A stretch of DNA of 64,000 nt from Methanocella_A sp963792125 (GTDB taxonomy: Archaea > Halobacteriota > Methanocellia > Methanocellales > Methanocellaceae): NCBI GenBank assembly GCA_963792125.1, contig CAWBVA010000002.1:62001-126000 (forward strand), written 5' to 3'. The notes below the pieces were generated by a model that was not told the origin of the DNA, searched no databases, and worked only from the letters and a program-made list of their open reading frames with translations. This document shows, in pieces, positions 55,262-63,048 of the stretch; positions within the stretch are counted from its first letter, which is position 1; each line of letters opens with the position of its first letter. A program made the translations under genes and the position numbers.

Positions 55262-55337
55262 CTTTTCGACCGCGGCAAGACACCAAGGGTCCAAGAAGAG
55301 TCGCCAAGGCGCCTTCTCTTAGACTCTTGGCGCCGTT
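55262..55337. repeat. Intergenic repeat of the CTTGGCGCC type
   Basis: Read in reverse, GGCGCCTTGGCGACTCTTCT then TGGACCCTTGGTGTCTTG matches 15704-15735, and a second GGCGCCAAGAGTCT lies next to it in inverted orientation. It occupies the short gap between the pdxT start and the homoserine dehydrogenase end. Confidence 0.6.
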
Positions 55338-56345
55338 TACTGTGTTGATGCGATGTACAGCAGGTCGCTCAGGATGGCGCTGGCGGTCTCGATGGACCCG
55401 GCGCCTTTGCCCACGACGGCGATGTCCCCGGCCAGCGCGGTCTCGATGAGCGCCGCGTTCAGCGTGCCCTGCACGGCGAGCGGGTGCATCTTCGGCACCA
55501 GCCGCGGGCTGACCTTCAGTACCCGCTCTGTGCCGTTGGGCCGGACCTCGCCGATCAGCTTGATCACGAAGCCGTCGTCCGAGGCCAGCTTGAGCGCCTC
55601 CGGTGTGATGCTGGAGATGCCCACGATGCTGACGTCCTTGAGACTCACGCCCATGCCGAAAGCGGTGTTCGCCAGGATGACAATCTTCAGGGCCGTGTCG
55701 ATGCCCTCGACATCGTAAGTGGGGTCCGCTTCGGCGTACCCGAGCTCCTTCGCCTCGGAAAGCACCATGTCGTAGGGGAGTCCCTCGCTGGCCATCCGGG
55801 TCAGGATATAGTTGCAGGTACCGTTGAAGATGCCCTTGATGCCGAGCACCTTGTTCCCGGCGAGCGGCGTCCGCAGCAGGTTGAAGACTGGCATCGCGCC
55901 GCCCACGGTCGCCTCGTAGAGGAAATGCACGCCCTTTTCGCGGGCCATGCCTGTGAGCTTCTTATATTGCAGCGCCACCGGGCCCTTATTGGAGGTGACC
56001 ACATGCTTGCCACGGCCCAGCGCGGCAGTGATGTAGGACAGCCCCGGCTCGCCCGTCCTCGCGTCCGTGGGGGTGACCTCCACAAGGACGTCGTAGTTGC
56101 CTGTTTTGATGTAGTCGATAGTAGACTGGCCCGACCGCTTCAGGTTGCCGTCATGCTTTTCCTTCAGTACCTTCGCGGGGTCCATGGCAGTTCTCATCGA
56201 CGCAGACACCCTTCGAGTCGGCAACGGCCACAACCTTGATCGCAGCCTTATTCCCGGGGTATTCGCCCCGGCTGTCAGCGAGCACCTTCAGGACGCCCTG
56301 GCCCACGCTGCCCATGCCAATGATGGCTACATGCAGCGTCTTCAC
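55337..56345 (-). CDS. hom: Homoserine dehydrogenase; one frameshift
   Basis: The enzyme reduces aspartate semialdehyde to homoserine for threonine and methionine synthesis. The NAD(P) loop is VAIIGMGSVGQGVLKVLADS. The catalytic region has HVVTSNKGPVALQYKKLTGM, YEATVGGAMPVFNLLRTPLA, GIKGIFNGTCNYILTRMAS and GYAEADPTYDVEGIDTALKI. A shift near 56190 joins SKGVCVDE to TAMDPAKVLKEKHDGNLKRS. The start is GTG 56345, overlapping the TGA of the upstream ACT gene, with GGAGGA ahead. Its product feeds the kinase and threonine synthase (7232-8439) steps. Confidence 0.92.
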
Positions 56346-56848
56346 AGCGATTCCTCCGAGTTGATGGGCTCGATGACCAGCAGGTCCTTCTTCCTGGCGA
56401 TCTCCCGCATCAGGTTCATGGCCTTGCGGGCCTCGTCCTTGCCCTCTGCGCTGATGCCAATCCTTGCCGACGACTTCAGGTTGATCCCGGGCATGCTCAT
56501 GGCCAGGTCGACAACCTCGGCATAACCGGTCTTGTCGATCTGGTCTATGGTGTCACGAATGTCCGAGTGGATAATGTGTCCTACGATGAGAACGGTACGA
56601 TGTTCCAGCAGTTTGGCCTCATTCACCCGGGCGATCTTGATGTCTCTGGACTCGAGGGAGAACTTGAGCGCGTCCAGGCTTCCTTCGTAGTCGAAAGTGA
56701 CCTGGATGGGGATAGTGCCCCTGGGCGTCCGCTTGGCGTGGTGATGTACCACGCTGACGATATTGCCGCCCGCATCCGAGATCGGGACCAGCGCATTAAC
56801 CAGCTGTCCCGGTATGTCTTTCAGCTCGAGATCCATCGTTATTCTCAT
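56342..56848 (-). CDS. ACT-domain amino-acid-binding regulator
   Basis: A 168-residue protein with an N-terminal ACT domain (MDLELKDIPGQLVNALVPIS, DAGGNIVSVVHHHAKRTPRG) and a second, less typical half ending ARKKDLLVIEPINSEESL. In archaea such a gene regularly precedes homoserine dehydrogenase, and here its stop overlaps the hom start. It probably senses a pathway amino acid and adjusts the dehydrogenase; this is inferred from domain and context. Confidence 0.88.
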   Translation of the reverse strand: MRITMDLELKDIPGQLVNALVPISDAGGNIVSVVHHHAKRTPRGTIPIQVTFDYEGSLDALKFSLESRDIKIARVNEAKLLEHRTVLIVGHIIHSDIRDTIDQIDKTGYAEVVDLAMSMPGINLKSSARIGISAEGKDEARKAMNLMREIARKKDLLVIEPINSEESL

Positions 56849-56908
56849 CTTTACACCGTCGAAACGTTATATCTTTAAGTAGTACCGCTTAATATAAATT
56901 TATTGGTG

Positions 56909-57430
56909 ATGACAACGGACGTTTCGACAGCAATCGAAGGACGTCGCTCCATTCGCAGCTACAGGAGCGAAGCGGTGTCCGATGAGGCCATGGCAAAAAT
57001 ACTGCATGCAGGCCAGATGGCGCCTTCGGCGGGCAACCTGCAGGGCCGGGAATTCATCGTCGTCAGGGATACAAACACGAAAAGAATGATCTCCGACGCC
57101 GCGTTGAGACAGCGGTTCATCGAGGATGCCCCCGTATGTATCGTGGTCTGCACGAACCTGCCGCGGACGAAGCGCAAGTACGGTAAACGGGCAGAGCTGT
57201 ACGTCGTGCAGGACACGTCGGCCTCGGTGATGAACATGATGCTGCAGGCCTGCGAGCTCGGGCTCGGCACCTGCTGGGTCGGAGCTTTCGATGAGCGCCA
57301 GGTTGCAGAGGCACTTGGCATACCCGGCGACATCAGGCCTGTGGCGATACTGCCGGTCGGTGTACCGGATGAGACCCCGGAAGCGCCGCCCCGGTTAGGT
57401 AAACAGATCGAGCATTTCGAGCACTGGTAA
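56909..57430 (+). CDS. Nitroreductase family protein
   Basis: A 173-residue FMN flavoprotein with AIEGRRSIRSYRSEAVSDEA at the start, MAPSAGNLQGREFIVVRD for FMN binding, MNMMLQACELGLGTCWVGAF and the end ILPVGVPDETPEAPPR. It probably reduces a small substrate with NAD(P)H; the true substrate in methanogens is not known. ATG 56909 is preferred over TTG 56903. An AT-rich TAATATAAATT lies at 56890-56900. Confidence 0.9.
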   Translation: MTTDVSTAIEGRRSIRSYRSEAVSDEAMAKILHAGQMAPSAGNLQGREFIVVRDTNTKRMISDAALRQRFIEDAPVCIVVCTNLPRTKRKYGKRAELYVVQDTSASVMNMMLQACELGLGTCWVGAFDERQVAEALGIPGDIRPVAILPVGVPDETPEAPPRLGKQIEHFEHW

Positions 57431-57463
57431 TGCGCGCGCGTGACCGAGCGCAGGCGCTCCCCG
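57431..57463. repeat. GC-rich CGCGCG element, copy 3
   Basis: TGCGCGCGCGTGACCGAGCG then CAGGCGCTCC separates the convergent nitroreductase and CYTH genes. GAGCGC and GCGCTC can pair. It is related in word content to copies at 54592 and 60843. Confidence 0.45.
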
Positions 57464-57494
57464 ATTTACCGCCGCCCGCCACGGTACAATATGA

Positions 57495-58028
57495 CTATCG
57501 GAATTTTTTAGCCAGCAGCATTTCGAGATATGACTCTCTGATCTGCTCTCCTTCGACGCCAAGTTCGTGCATCAGTGCTATAAGCTCGTCCCGTTTCTGC
57601 GGTATCTCGACGGCGTTCTCTGCCATCAGCTCCAGTTCCACGAACTCGCCGAGGCCTTCGATGCGGTCCAGGCAAATCTCTGCGCCTTTGTACTGATAGA
57701 TGCTGCGCGTCTTGACTACGTCGAGCGTCTTGCGGAACCCCAGCGAGAACAGGATATCCTCCATTTTCGCCCGGTCGCTGACGCCGACCTCGACCTCTTT
57801 CCGGGTCTTGCTCTTAGCATCGAGCTTTTTGCCTTTGTAGGTCAGGCAGGCCTTTCCGTTCTGCTCCCTTAGCCGGACCGCCTCGTCAGTAGTCGCAAAG
57901 TCCCGGTGCGGTGCATTGTAATATGTATCGGACTGCACGACCGTCTTCTCGAACGTCGCGCCGCGGCGCTTCAGTTCCTCTGCCAGTGCCGCAGTTCCGG
58001 CGCGCGCCTTAATCTCGACCTCTATCAT
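57495..58028 (-). CDS. CYTH-domain protein, class IV adenylate cyclase (CyaB) type
   Basis: The 177-residue protein begins MIEVEIKARAGTAALAEELK, the ExExK signature of the CYTH fold. DTYYNAPHRDF, AVRLREQNGKACLTYKGKKL and ICLDRIEGLGEFVELELMAE follow, with the expected acidic metal ligands. Members include CyaB cyclases and triphosphatases; in archaea the activity is unproven. ATG 58028 is the likely start. The upstream open frame (to 58154) lacks support and would cover the divergent HAD gene start. Confidence 0.88.
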   Translation of the reverse strand: MIEVEIKARAGTAALAEELKRRGATFEKTVVQSDTYYNAPHRDFATTDEAVRLREQNGKACLTYKGKKLDAKSKTRKEVEVGVSDRAKMEDILFSLGFRKTLDVVKTRSIYQYKGAEICLDRIEGLGEFVELELMAENAVEIPQKRDELIALMHELGVEGEQIRESYLEMLLAKKFR

Positions 58029-58107
58029 CGCTACCAGATCGTGTGCCGCAGGCATAAAAATTGCTATGGCGCAACTGTTTTTGAGGGATGACAGCATACT
58101 ATCATGT

Positions 58108-58726
58108 ATGCGGGAGCGTAAGGCTGTTATCGTGGACATCGACAACACGGTCATGTCCTGCGACCAGCGCAGGGCTGCGATCTGTTCTGAAGATACTGGG
58201 GAGGCCGGTATCTGCCGAAGAGGTCTGGCGCGACCTGTACTGCTCCCGGCTCCTGTCGGGGCACCTGCAAGAGCAATACTTCCGCGATTTTCTGTCCACG
58301 AAGCTGATGTTCCTCGATCAGCCCTACCCGCTGGCTACCGAGACGCTGGACCGGCTACGCGAGAGGGGAATCAAGATCATCTACCTGTCCGGCCGGTTCC
58401 GAAGCCCGGTCGACAAAGGCAGGGTCACTATCGAGTTCATGAGGAAGTATGGCCTGTACCGGGAGGGCGACGAGGCGGTCTTCAAGCCTTCCGCGGATGT
58501 GCACGACTTCGACTTCAAGCGTGACGCGATCGTCAGCCTCAGGCACACCCACGACATCCGATGGGCCATCGACGACACGCCCCGCAGCCTGTGGGTGTCC
58601 AAGCTCTCGGGCATCTTTTCCGTGGGGATCACCACGAGCTATTCTCCGCTGCGCTTCCACTTCGCGGACATGATCGTCGAGGGGTGGGAGGACGTGAAAG
58701 CGCTGGTCGATTCCGGCATCCTTTGA
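58108..58726 (+). CDS. HAD-superfamily hydrolase; one frameshift
   Basis: The nucleophile motif is in AVIVDIDNTVMSCDQRRA (residues about 5-22). After a shift near 58165 the frame continues SVLKILGRPVSAEEVWRDLY, with motif II in GIKIIYLSGRFRSPVDKGRV and motif III/IV in DIRWAIDDTPRSLWV. The corrected length is about 205 residues. It is a phosphatase-like enzyme with unknown substrate. Its 3' end runs into a palindromic repeat that supplies the stop codon region. Confidence 0.75.
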
Positions 58727-58930
58727 GGTCTCGGAGGTTGTCAGAGGGCACGGAGACTCTCACCACAGGGGACACAGAGGCCACAGAGGACGGCACAGAG
58801 GACTTAAAAGAAAAAGGCTGATGCGAGAAAGCCCTGTTATTAAAACAAACCTCTGAGCATACCTCTGTGTCCTTTTTGCCCTCTGTGGTGAGAGTCTCCG
58901 TGCCCTCATGAGACCTCTGAGACCTCCGGG
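58727..58930. repeat. Long palindromic intergenic element with conserved core
   Basis: Left arm (GGTCTCGGAGG...GGGCACGGAGACTCTCACCA then CAGGGGACACAGAGG) and right arm (CCTCTGTGTCC...TGGTGAGAGTCTCCGTGCCC then TC...AGACCTCC) are inverted copies. The core TTAAAAGAAAAAGGCTGATG then CGAGAAAGCCC matches 40391-40592 in reverse and part of 7018-7110. Confidence 0.85.
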
Positions 58931-58993
58931 TTTACCGTAAGCATTATCAATCAAAACGTAATTAAGACAACAAGATTTCACAGGTGTATTATT

Positions 58994-59713
58994 ATGGTTG
59001 TTCAAAAAGGAGATTTCATCAAGCTCTCATACACCGGGAAGCTCGAGAACGGTACGGTGTTCGACACAACTGACGCTAACGTAGCCAAGGAATTCGGCGT
59101 CTACAACGAGCAAGCCAGCTACGGCCCGGAGACGGTCGTCGTAGGCAAGGGCTTTGTCGTATCGGGGCTGGACGAGGACCTCATCGGCAAGGAAGTCGGG
59201 TACCACGGCACTCTGACAGTTCCCCCGGAGAAGGGCTTCGGCCTGCGCCGCATTGACCAGATCGAGACTATACCCGTAAAGAAGTTCAAGGAGCCCATCA
59301 GGCCAGGCGTGCGCGTAAACGTGGGCGGACGGACTGGCACTGTAGAGAACATCGCGGGCGGCCGCGCAAGGGTTAACTTCAACTCCCCGCTGGCCGGCGA
59401 GACACTGACTTACGATTACACGATCGAATCATTGATCGAGAATCACGACGAGAAGGTCGCCGCCATCCTCAAGATGTTCACGGGCAAGGAAATGGAGCAC
59501 ACTATTGCTGACGGCAAGGTCACCGTGGAGGTCCCAAAGGACTTCGCGTACAACCAGCGCTGGCTGCTGGCCAAGGGTGCCATCGCGTCCGAGCTGATGG
59601 AGCTCGAAGGCATCAACGAGGTCATCTTCCAGGAGACCTACAAGAAGGAAGAGAAGAAGGAAGCCTTCGTACCGGAAGAAGTCCCGGCAGCCGGCGAAGA
59701 GAAGAAAGAATAA
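58994..59713 (+). CDS. FKBP-type peptidyl-prolyl isomerase (SlyD-like), copy 1
   Basis: The 239-residue archaeal long-type FKBP begins MVVQKGDFIKLSYTGKLENG, with the FKBP strand TVFDTTDANVAKEFGVYNEQ and the inserted-flap region YHGTLTVPPEKGFGLRRIDQ. A C-terminal alpha/beta extension (VTVEVPKDFAYNQRWLLAKG) and an acidic/Lys tail follow. It speeds proline isomerisation and acts as a chaperone in the cytosol. The paralogue at 60133 is alike throughout. GGTG lies before ATG 58994. Confidence 0.95.
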   Translation: MVVQKGDFIKLSYTGKLENGTVFDTTDANVAKEFGVYNEQASYGPETVVVGKGFVVSGLDEDLIGKEVGYHGTLTVPPEKGFGLRRIDQIETIPVKKFKEPIRPGVRVNVGGRTGTVENIAGGRARVNFNSPLAGETLTYDYTIESLIENHDEKVAAILKMFTGKEMEHTIADGKVTVEVPKDFAYNQRWLLAKGAIASELMELEGINEVIFQETYKKEEKKEAFVPEEVPAAGEEKKE

Positions 59714-59747
59714 GCCTGCTTCTTAATCCTTTTTATTAAAATCGTAA

Positions 59748-59778
59748 AGCGGGCTGAATGGCGCCCGCTCTTTCTGTT
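59748..59778 (+). terminator. Terminator of FKBP copy 1
   Basis: AGCGGGC and GCCCGCT pair with an 8-base loop, followed by CTTTCTGTTTT. It also lies directly downstream of the tiny minus-strand frame. Confidence 0.75.
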
Positions 59779-59856
59779 TTAGTTTTTCCTGCCTGCCAGC
59801 GCATAAAAAATGGCGCCCAGCACGACCATGGCCAGTACTTCGACTTCTATGAACAT
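59779..59856 (-). CDS. Possible 25-residue single-helix membrane protein
   Basis: ATG 59856 follows GGGGG by four bases and opens a 25-codon frame ending TAA: MFIEVEVLAMVVLGAIFYAL then AGRKN. One membrane helix (about residues 7-21) is followed by a positive tail, as in many real small membrane proteins. It stands convergent to FKBP copy 1 and upstream of nothing else on that strand. It is a suggestion only, resting on ribosome binding site and composition. Confidence 0.4.
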   Translation of the reverse strand: MFIEVEVLAMVVLGAIFYALAGRKN

Positions 59857-60132
59857 GATACCCCCGATTTCTGATCACCGTCGTGCTGCATGATGCGCTC
59901 AAGATCACTTGCTCGTGTCCTGCCGCATGTACTGCAACACGTTAGTTATTAAATGGTAATTACATGTAAGCAAATATATCTTTCGTTTACCGATTTAAAA
60001 CTAAAATATCAAAATTTTCAGTTTGTATGGATAATATTCATGGACGTATACTCCTAGGGAAGAGCCGGGAGAGCCCCATGTCGTAGAAGCTACTTATATT
60101 TCCAGAGAGAAACACCGCAGGCAGGAATCGCT
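59857..60132. other. Intergenic region upstream of FKBP copy 2
   Basis: No gene is visible. AT-rich sequence at about 59945-60035 probably contains promoters for the second FKBP gene (plus) and the small frame (minus). Confidence 0.45.
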
Positions 60133-60819
60133 ATGCCCATCCAGAAAGGGGATTTCATCAGGCTGTCGTTCACCGGCAGGCTGGCCGACGGAACCGTGTT
60201 TGACACTACGGACGAAAAGATCGCGAAAGAGAGCGGCATCTACGAAGAGGAAAAGAAATACAGTCCCATGGTGATCATCGTGGGCTCCGGGTTCCTCGTG
60301 GAAGGGCTGGAGGACGACCTGATAGGCAAAAAGGCCGGCTACAGCGGCAAGGTCAAGGTCGAGCCGGCGAAAGGCTTCGGCGACCGCAGCCTCGACGCCA
60401 TCGAGATCGTCTCAGTCAAAAAGTTCGAGGGCAAGGTCGAGCCCGGAGAAATGGTCGAGTACAACGGCAGGGTGGGCTTCATCGAGAGTGTCTCGGGCGG
60501 CCGGGCCAAGGTCGACTATAACGAGCCGCTGGCCGGGAAAACGCTGACCTACGAGTACAAGATCGAGAGCGTCATCCGGGACCGCAAGGAAAAGATAGAC
60601 GCGCTGCTCCACGGCTACGTGAGCGAGGACGCGAAGTTCGAGCTGAAGGACGACACCATCAAGATCGACGTGCCCAGGGACCTCGCCGTCGACGAGTCAT
60701 GGGCAGTAGGCAAGCTGCTCATCGCAAGGTTCCTGATCAACTCGGCCGGCATAAAAAAGATCGTCTTCAGGGAGACATTCACGGACGCCGACTTCAAGGA
60801 CGAAGAAGAAGCCGAATAA
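60133..60819 (+). CDS. FKBP-type peptidyl-prolyl isomerase (SlyD-like), copy 2
   Basis: The 228-residue paralogue of the gene at 58994 begins MPIQKGDFIRLSFTGRLADG, with TVFDTTDEKIAKESGIYEEE, SGKVKVEPAKGFGDRSLDAI, ESVSGGRAKVDYNEPLAGKT and IKIDVPRDLAVDESWAVGKL. It arose by duplication and has diverged through its length, mostly by substitutions. The ATG follows AGGA by 7 bases. Confidence 0.95.
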   Translation: MPIQKGDFIRLSFTGRLADGTVFDTTDEKIAKESGIYEEEKKYSPMVIIVGSGFLVEGLEDDLIGKKAGYSGKVKVEPAKGFGDRSLDAIEIVSVKKFEGKVEPGEMVEYNGRVGFIESVSGGRAKVDYNEPLAGKTLTYEYKIESVIRDRKEKIDALLHGYVSEDAKFELKDDTIKIDVPRDLAVDESWAVGKLLIARFLINSAGIKKIVFRETFTDADFKDEEEAE

Positions 60820-60842
60820 TTTTAAGTAGTCAGCAGTCATTG

Positions 60843-60940
60843 CCCGGCCGTTCGCGCGCGACCGTGTGAGCGCCCGTACGGCCAGCGGGGACAGACCTAT
60901 CCATTTTTCATCATCTTATGCCCGACCGGGACTCCGGTCG
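60843..60940. repeat. GC-rich CGCGCG element, copy 4, and hairpin between convergent genes
   Basis: CCCGGCCGTTCGCGCGCGAC with a downstream GTACGGCC resembles copy 2 in reverse. At 60923-60940, CGACCGG-GACT-CCGGTCG is a perfect 7-bp hairpin. Both lie between the convergent FKBP copy 2 and UPF0179 genes and probably act as terminators. Confidence 0.55.
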
Positions 60941-60987
60941 TCTGCCGAATCCTGACAAGAATACACAATGCTAAATATTAAAAAAAA

Positions 60988-61434
60988 TTACGGCCGCAGC
61001 TCGACGATCTTGAGCGTCAGCCCTTTCGGGCAAACCGCAGGCCCGTCGCCCATCACGGCTGCGATCGTGTATTTTTCGCCGCTGGCTATCCCCTGAGGAT
61101 GGCAGGCGGCATAGTGCTCGCACGCCTTATCGCACTCGGGCTCCTCATAGAGCAGCTTGGAGCCGTTGAAGGCTTTCCGGGACTCTATGGCCACGACTAT
61201 GGGACATGCGACTACTTCGACGGCGCGCACGCTGATGTCGTGTAGCATACAGTCGTGGTCCATGCCTTTGCGCAGGCCGACGACACGGTACTTCTTATTC
61301 CTGTCCAGGTTGAGGCAGGTGTGTTTGAGCTTGCACTTCTCGCACTCGCCAGCCAGCCCGCGATAAATGAACTCGTTGCCCACGGAGGCGAGCCTGCTGC
61401 CGATGAGAGTGATCGTGACGTTGGGATCGGTCAT
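60988..61434 (-). CDS. UPF0179 family protein
   Basis: The 148-residue protein begins at ATG 61434 (MTDPNVTITLIGSRLASVGN) and has eight or more cysteines: CEKCKLKHTCLNL, DHDCMLHD, VVACPIV, EPECDKACEHYAACHP and VCPKGLTL. The spacing suggests Fe-S or zinc binding. The family is restricted to archaea, mainly methanogens, and its function is unknown. The open frame beyond 61434 lacks support. Confidence 0.92.
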   Translation of the reverse strand: MTDPNVTITLIGSRLASVGNEFIYRGLAGECEKCKLKHTCLNLDRNKKYRVVGLRKGMDHDCMLHDISVRAVEVVACPIVVAIESRKAFNGSKLLYEEPECDKACEHYAACHPQGIASGEKYTIAAVMGDGPAVCPKGLTLKIVELRP

Positions 61435-61791
61435 GTATAATCTCCAGACCTTGGTGAACATTGTAGAAATGATCAGCAGGATGTGTTATGCTATAATTCC
61501 TATAACCATAAAAATTTTCTTCTGCCTGCAAAAAGGCTTTGCCTCCGCTTATTTTTTCTGCGTATGCAGGTGCACGGCCCGGAAGAAGGCCAGTGCGTGC
61601 AGCAAAGATGCATTGCAGGCGGCACTGTCATCCGTCCGCGCAGTCTTCAATGGCTATCCAGTATGGCAATGATTTATCACAGAGAGGATAAACATCATTG
61701 CGATCTTCACAGATTGTACTTTGTCCGACGATATAGACAAAACATATAATAAGGCATGAAGCGAATTTTTATCTGTACAATACAGGGAGAG
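61435..61791. other. Divergent intergenic region before the coenzyme M genes
   Basis: No gene is convincing; an 88-codon plus-strand frame at 61483-61749 lacks a ribosome binding site and any domain. ACATATAATAAGG (61741-61753) is a good TATA box for cysteate synthase. Confidence 0.5.
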
Positions 61792-63048
61792 ATGCTGGTG
61801 GGAGCCTATGAGCTGGTCTGTCCAGAGTGCAGCCGGACGATGAAGGACAACTATACGCTTAGCTGTCCCTGTAGTTCTCTTATAAGGACAAACTATTATG
61901 CAAAGCGGCTAACAATACGACCGCTGCCAGGCATGTGGAAGTTCTACGACTGGCTGCCTGCAGAGGGTCATACGGACTCATCCGGGGCTACGGTCACATA
62001 CAGGAGCGAAGGCCTTGCCCGGGAACTGGGCATTGACCTTTACGTCGCGTTCAACGGATACTGGCCGGAAAAAGGCGCGCAGATGCTGACCTGCAGCTTC
62101 AAGGAGCTGGAGGCGCCGCCCACTATCGTCCGTGCGCGAGAGCACGGGGGAAAGGCGATGGTACTTGCGTCGGCGGGCAACACGGGCAGAGCGTTTGCCT
62201 ATCTGTCCACGATAACTGACTTCCCGATGATCATCGTGGTGCCGGAGCGTAACGCAGACAGGCTGTGGATTCCCGGCCGAAAGCCAGGGCCTCATGTCAG
62301 CCTCATAACGGTGAAAGATGCGGACTACAGCGATGCCATCACGCTTGCGAACCGCATAGCTGCACAGCCGGGCATCCTGCCGGAGGGAGGTGCGAAGAAC
62401 GTGGCGCGTCGTGACGGCATGGGAACGGTGATGCTGGACGCGGCCGTGACGATGAAGACAATGCCGGACGACTACTTCCAGTCCATAGGCAGCGGCACCG
62501 GCGGCATCGCCGCATGGGAAGCCGCCATGCGCCTCAGGGACGACGGCCGCTTCGGGGCCGGGCTGCCACGGCTGCACCTCGCGCAGAACCTGCCCTTCGC
62601 GCCCATGCTGCATGCATGGGAGGCCGGCCGCCGGGACATCAAGCCCGAGTCGGACATGCCCGACGCAAAAAGGGCTATCGCAGAGATGTACAGCGACGTC
62701 CTGTCGAACCGCAGCCCGCCCTATGGCATTCATGGCGGAGTATACGACGCCCTGAAAGCCACGGACGGCACCATCTATGGCGTGACGAAGGCCGAGGCAG
62801 AAAAGGCGAAGCGGCTCTTCGAGGAGCGGGAGGGAATCGACATCCTGCCGCCGGCGGCCGTAGCTGTAGCCTCGCTGATGCAGGCATACGAGCGGGGCTC
62901 GCTGGAAGGCAGGCGAGTGCTGCTGAACATTACCGGCGGCGGACAGGAGCGGCTTGAGAAGGAAATGCCGGTCTACAGGGTGGAGCCGACACAGGAGGTC
63001 GCGGGACCGGACGCGCCCGTGGAGCAGATCATGGAAGTGTTACAATGA
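61792..63048 (+). CDS. Cysteate synthase (PLP-dependent, threonine-synthase-like)
   Basis: The enzyme makes L-cysteate from O-phosphoserine and sulfite, the first step of the coenzyme M route used by Methanosarcina-type methanogens. It resembles threonine synthase, with an N-terminal cysteine cluster (ELVCPECSRTMKDNYTLSCP), PLP lysine in QMLTCSFKELEA, the phosphate loop VLASAGNTGRAFAYL and GSGTGGIAAWEAAM. The frame opens at ATG 61756, but the TATA box at 61741-61753 would put the mRNA start near 61772, and CAGGGAGAG precedes ATG 61792, so the latter is the better start. It overlaps the next gene by ATGA. Confidence 0.92.
   Translation: MLVGAYELVCPECSRTMKDNYTLSCPCSSLIRTNYYAKRLTIRPLPGMWKFYDWLPAEGHTDSSGATVTYRSEGLARELGIDLYVAFNGYWPEKGAQMLTCSFKELEAPPTIVRAREHGGKAMVLASAGNTGRAFAYLSTITDFPMIIVVPERNADRLWIPGRKPGPHVSLITVKDADYSDAITLANRIAAQPGILPEGGAKNVARRDGMGTVMLDAAVTMKTMPDDYFQSIGSGTGGIAAWEAAMRLRDDGRFGAGLPRLHLAQNLPFAPMLHAWEAGRRDIKPESDMPDAKRAIAEMYSDVLSNRSPPYGIHGGVYDALKATDGTIYGVTKAEAEKAKRLFEEREGIDILPPAAVAVASLMQAYERGSLEGRRVLLNITGGGQERLEKEMPVYRVEPTQEVAGPDAPVEQIMEVLQ

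Noticed and set aside
813..58726. Programmed ribosomal frameshifting as the cause of the many breaks
   Set aside because: The breaks go in both directions, lack a common slippery sequence or downstream structure and affect unrelated genes.
59723..59908. 61-residue minus-strand frame after FKBP copy 1
   Set aside because: It has no start signal; a different, shorter frame on the same strand (59779-59856) has the ribosome binding site and a plausible membrane helix.
61483..61749. 88-residue plus-strand frame upstream of cysteate synthase
   Set aside because: No ribosome binding site, unlikely composition, and it overlaps the cysteate synthase TATA box.
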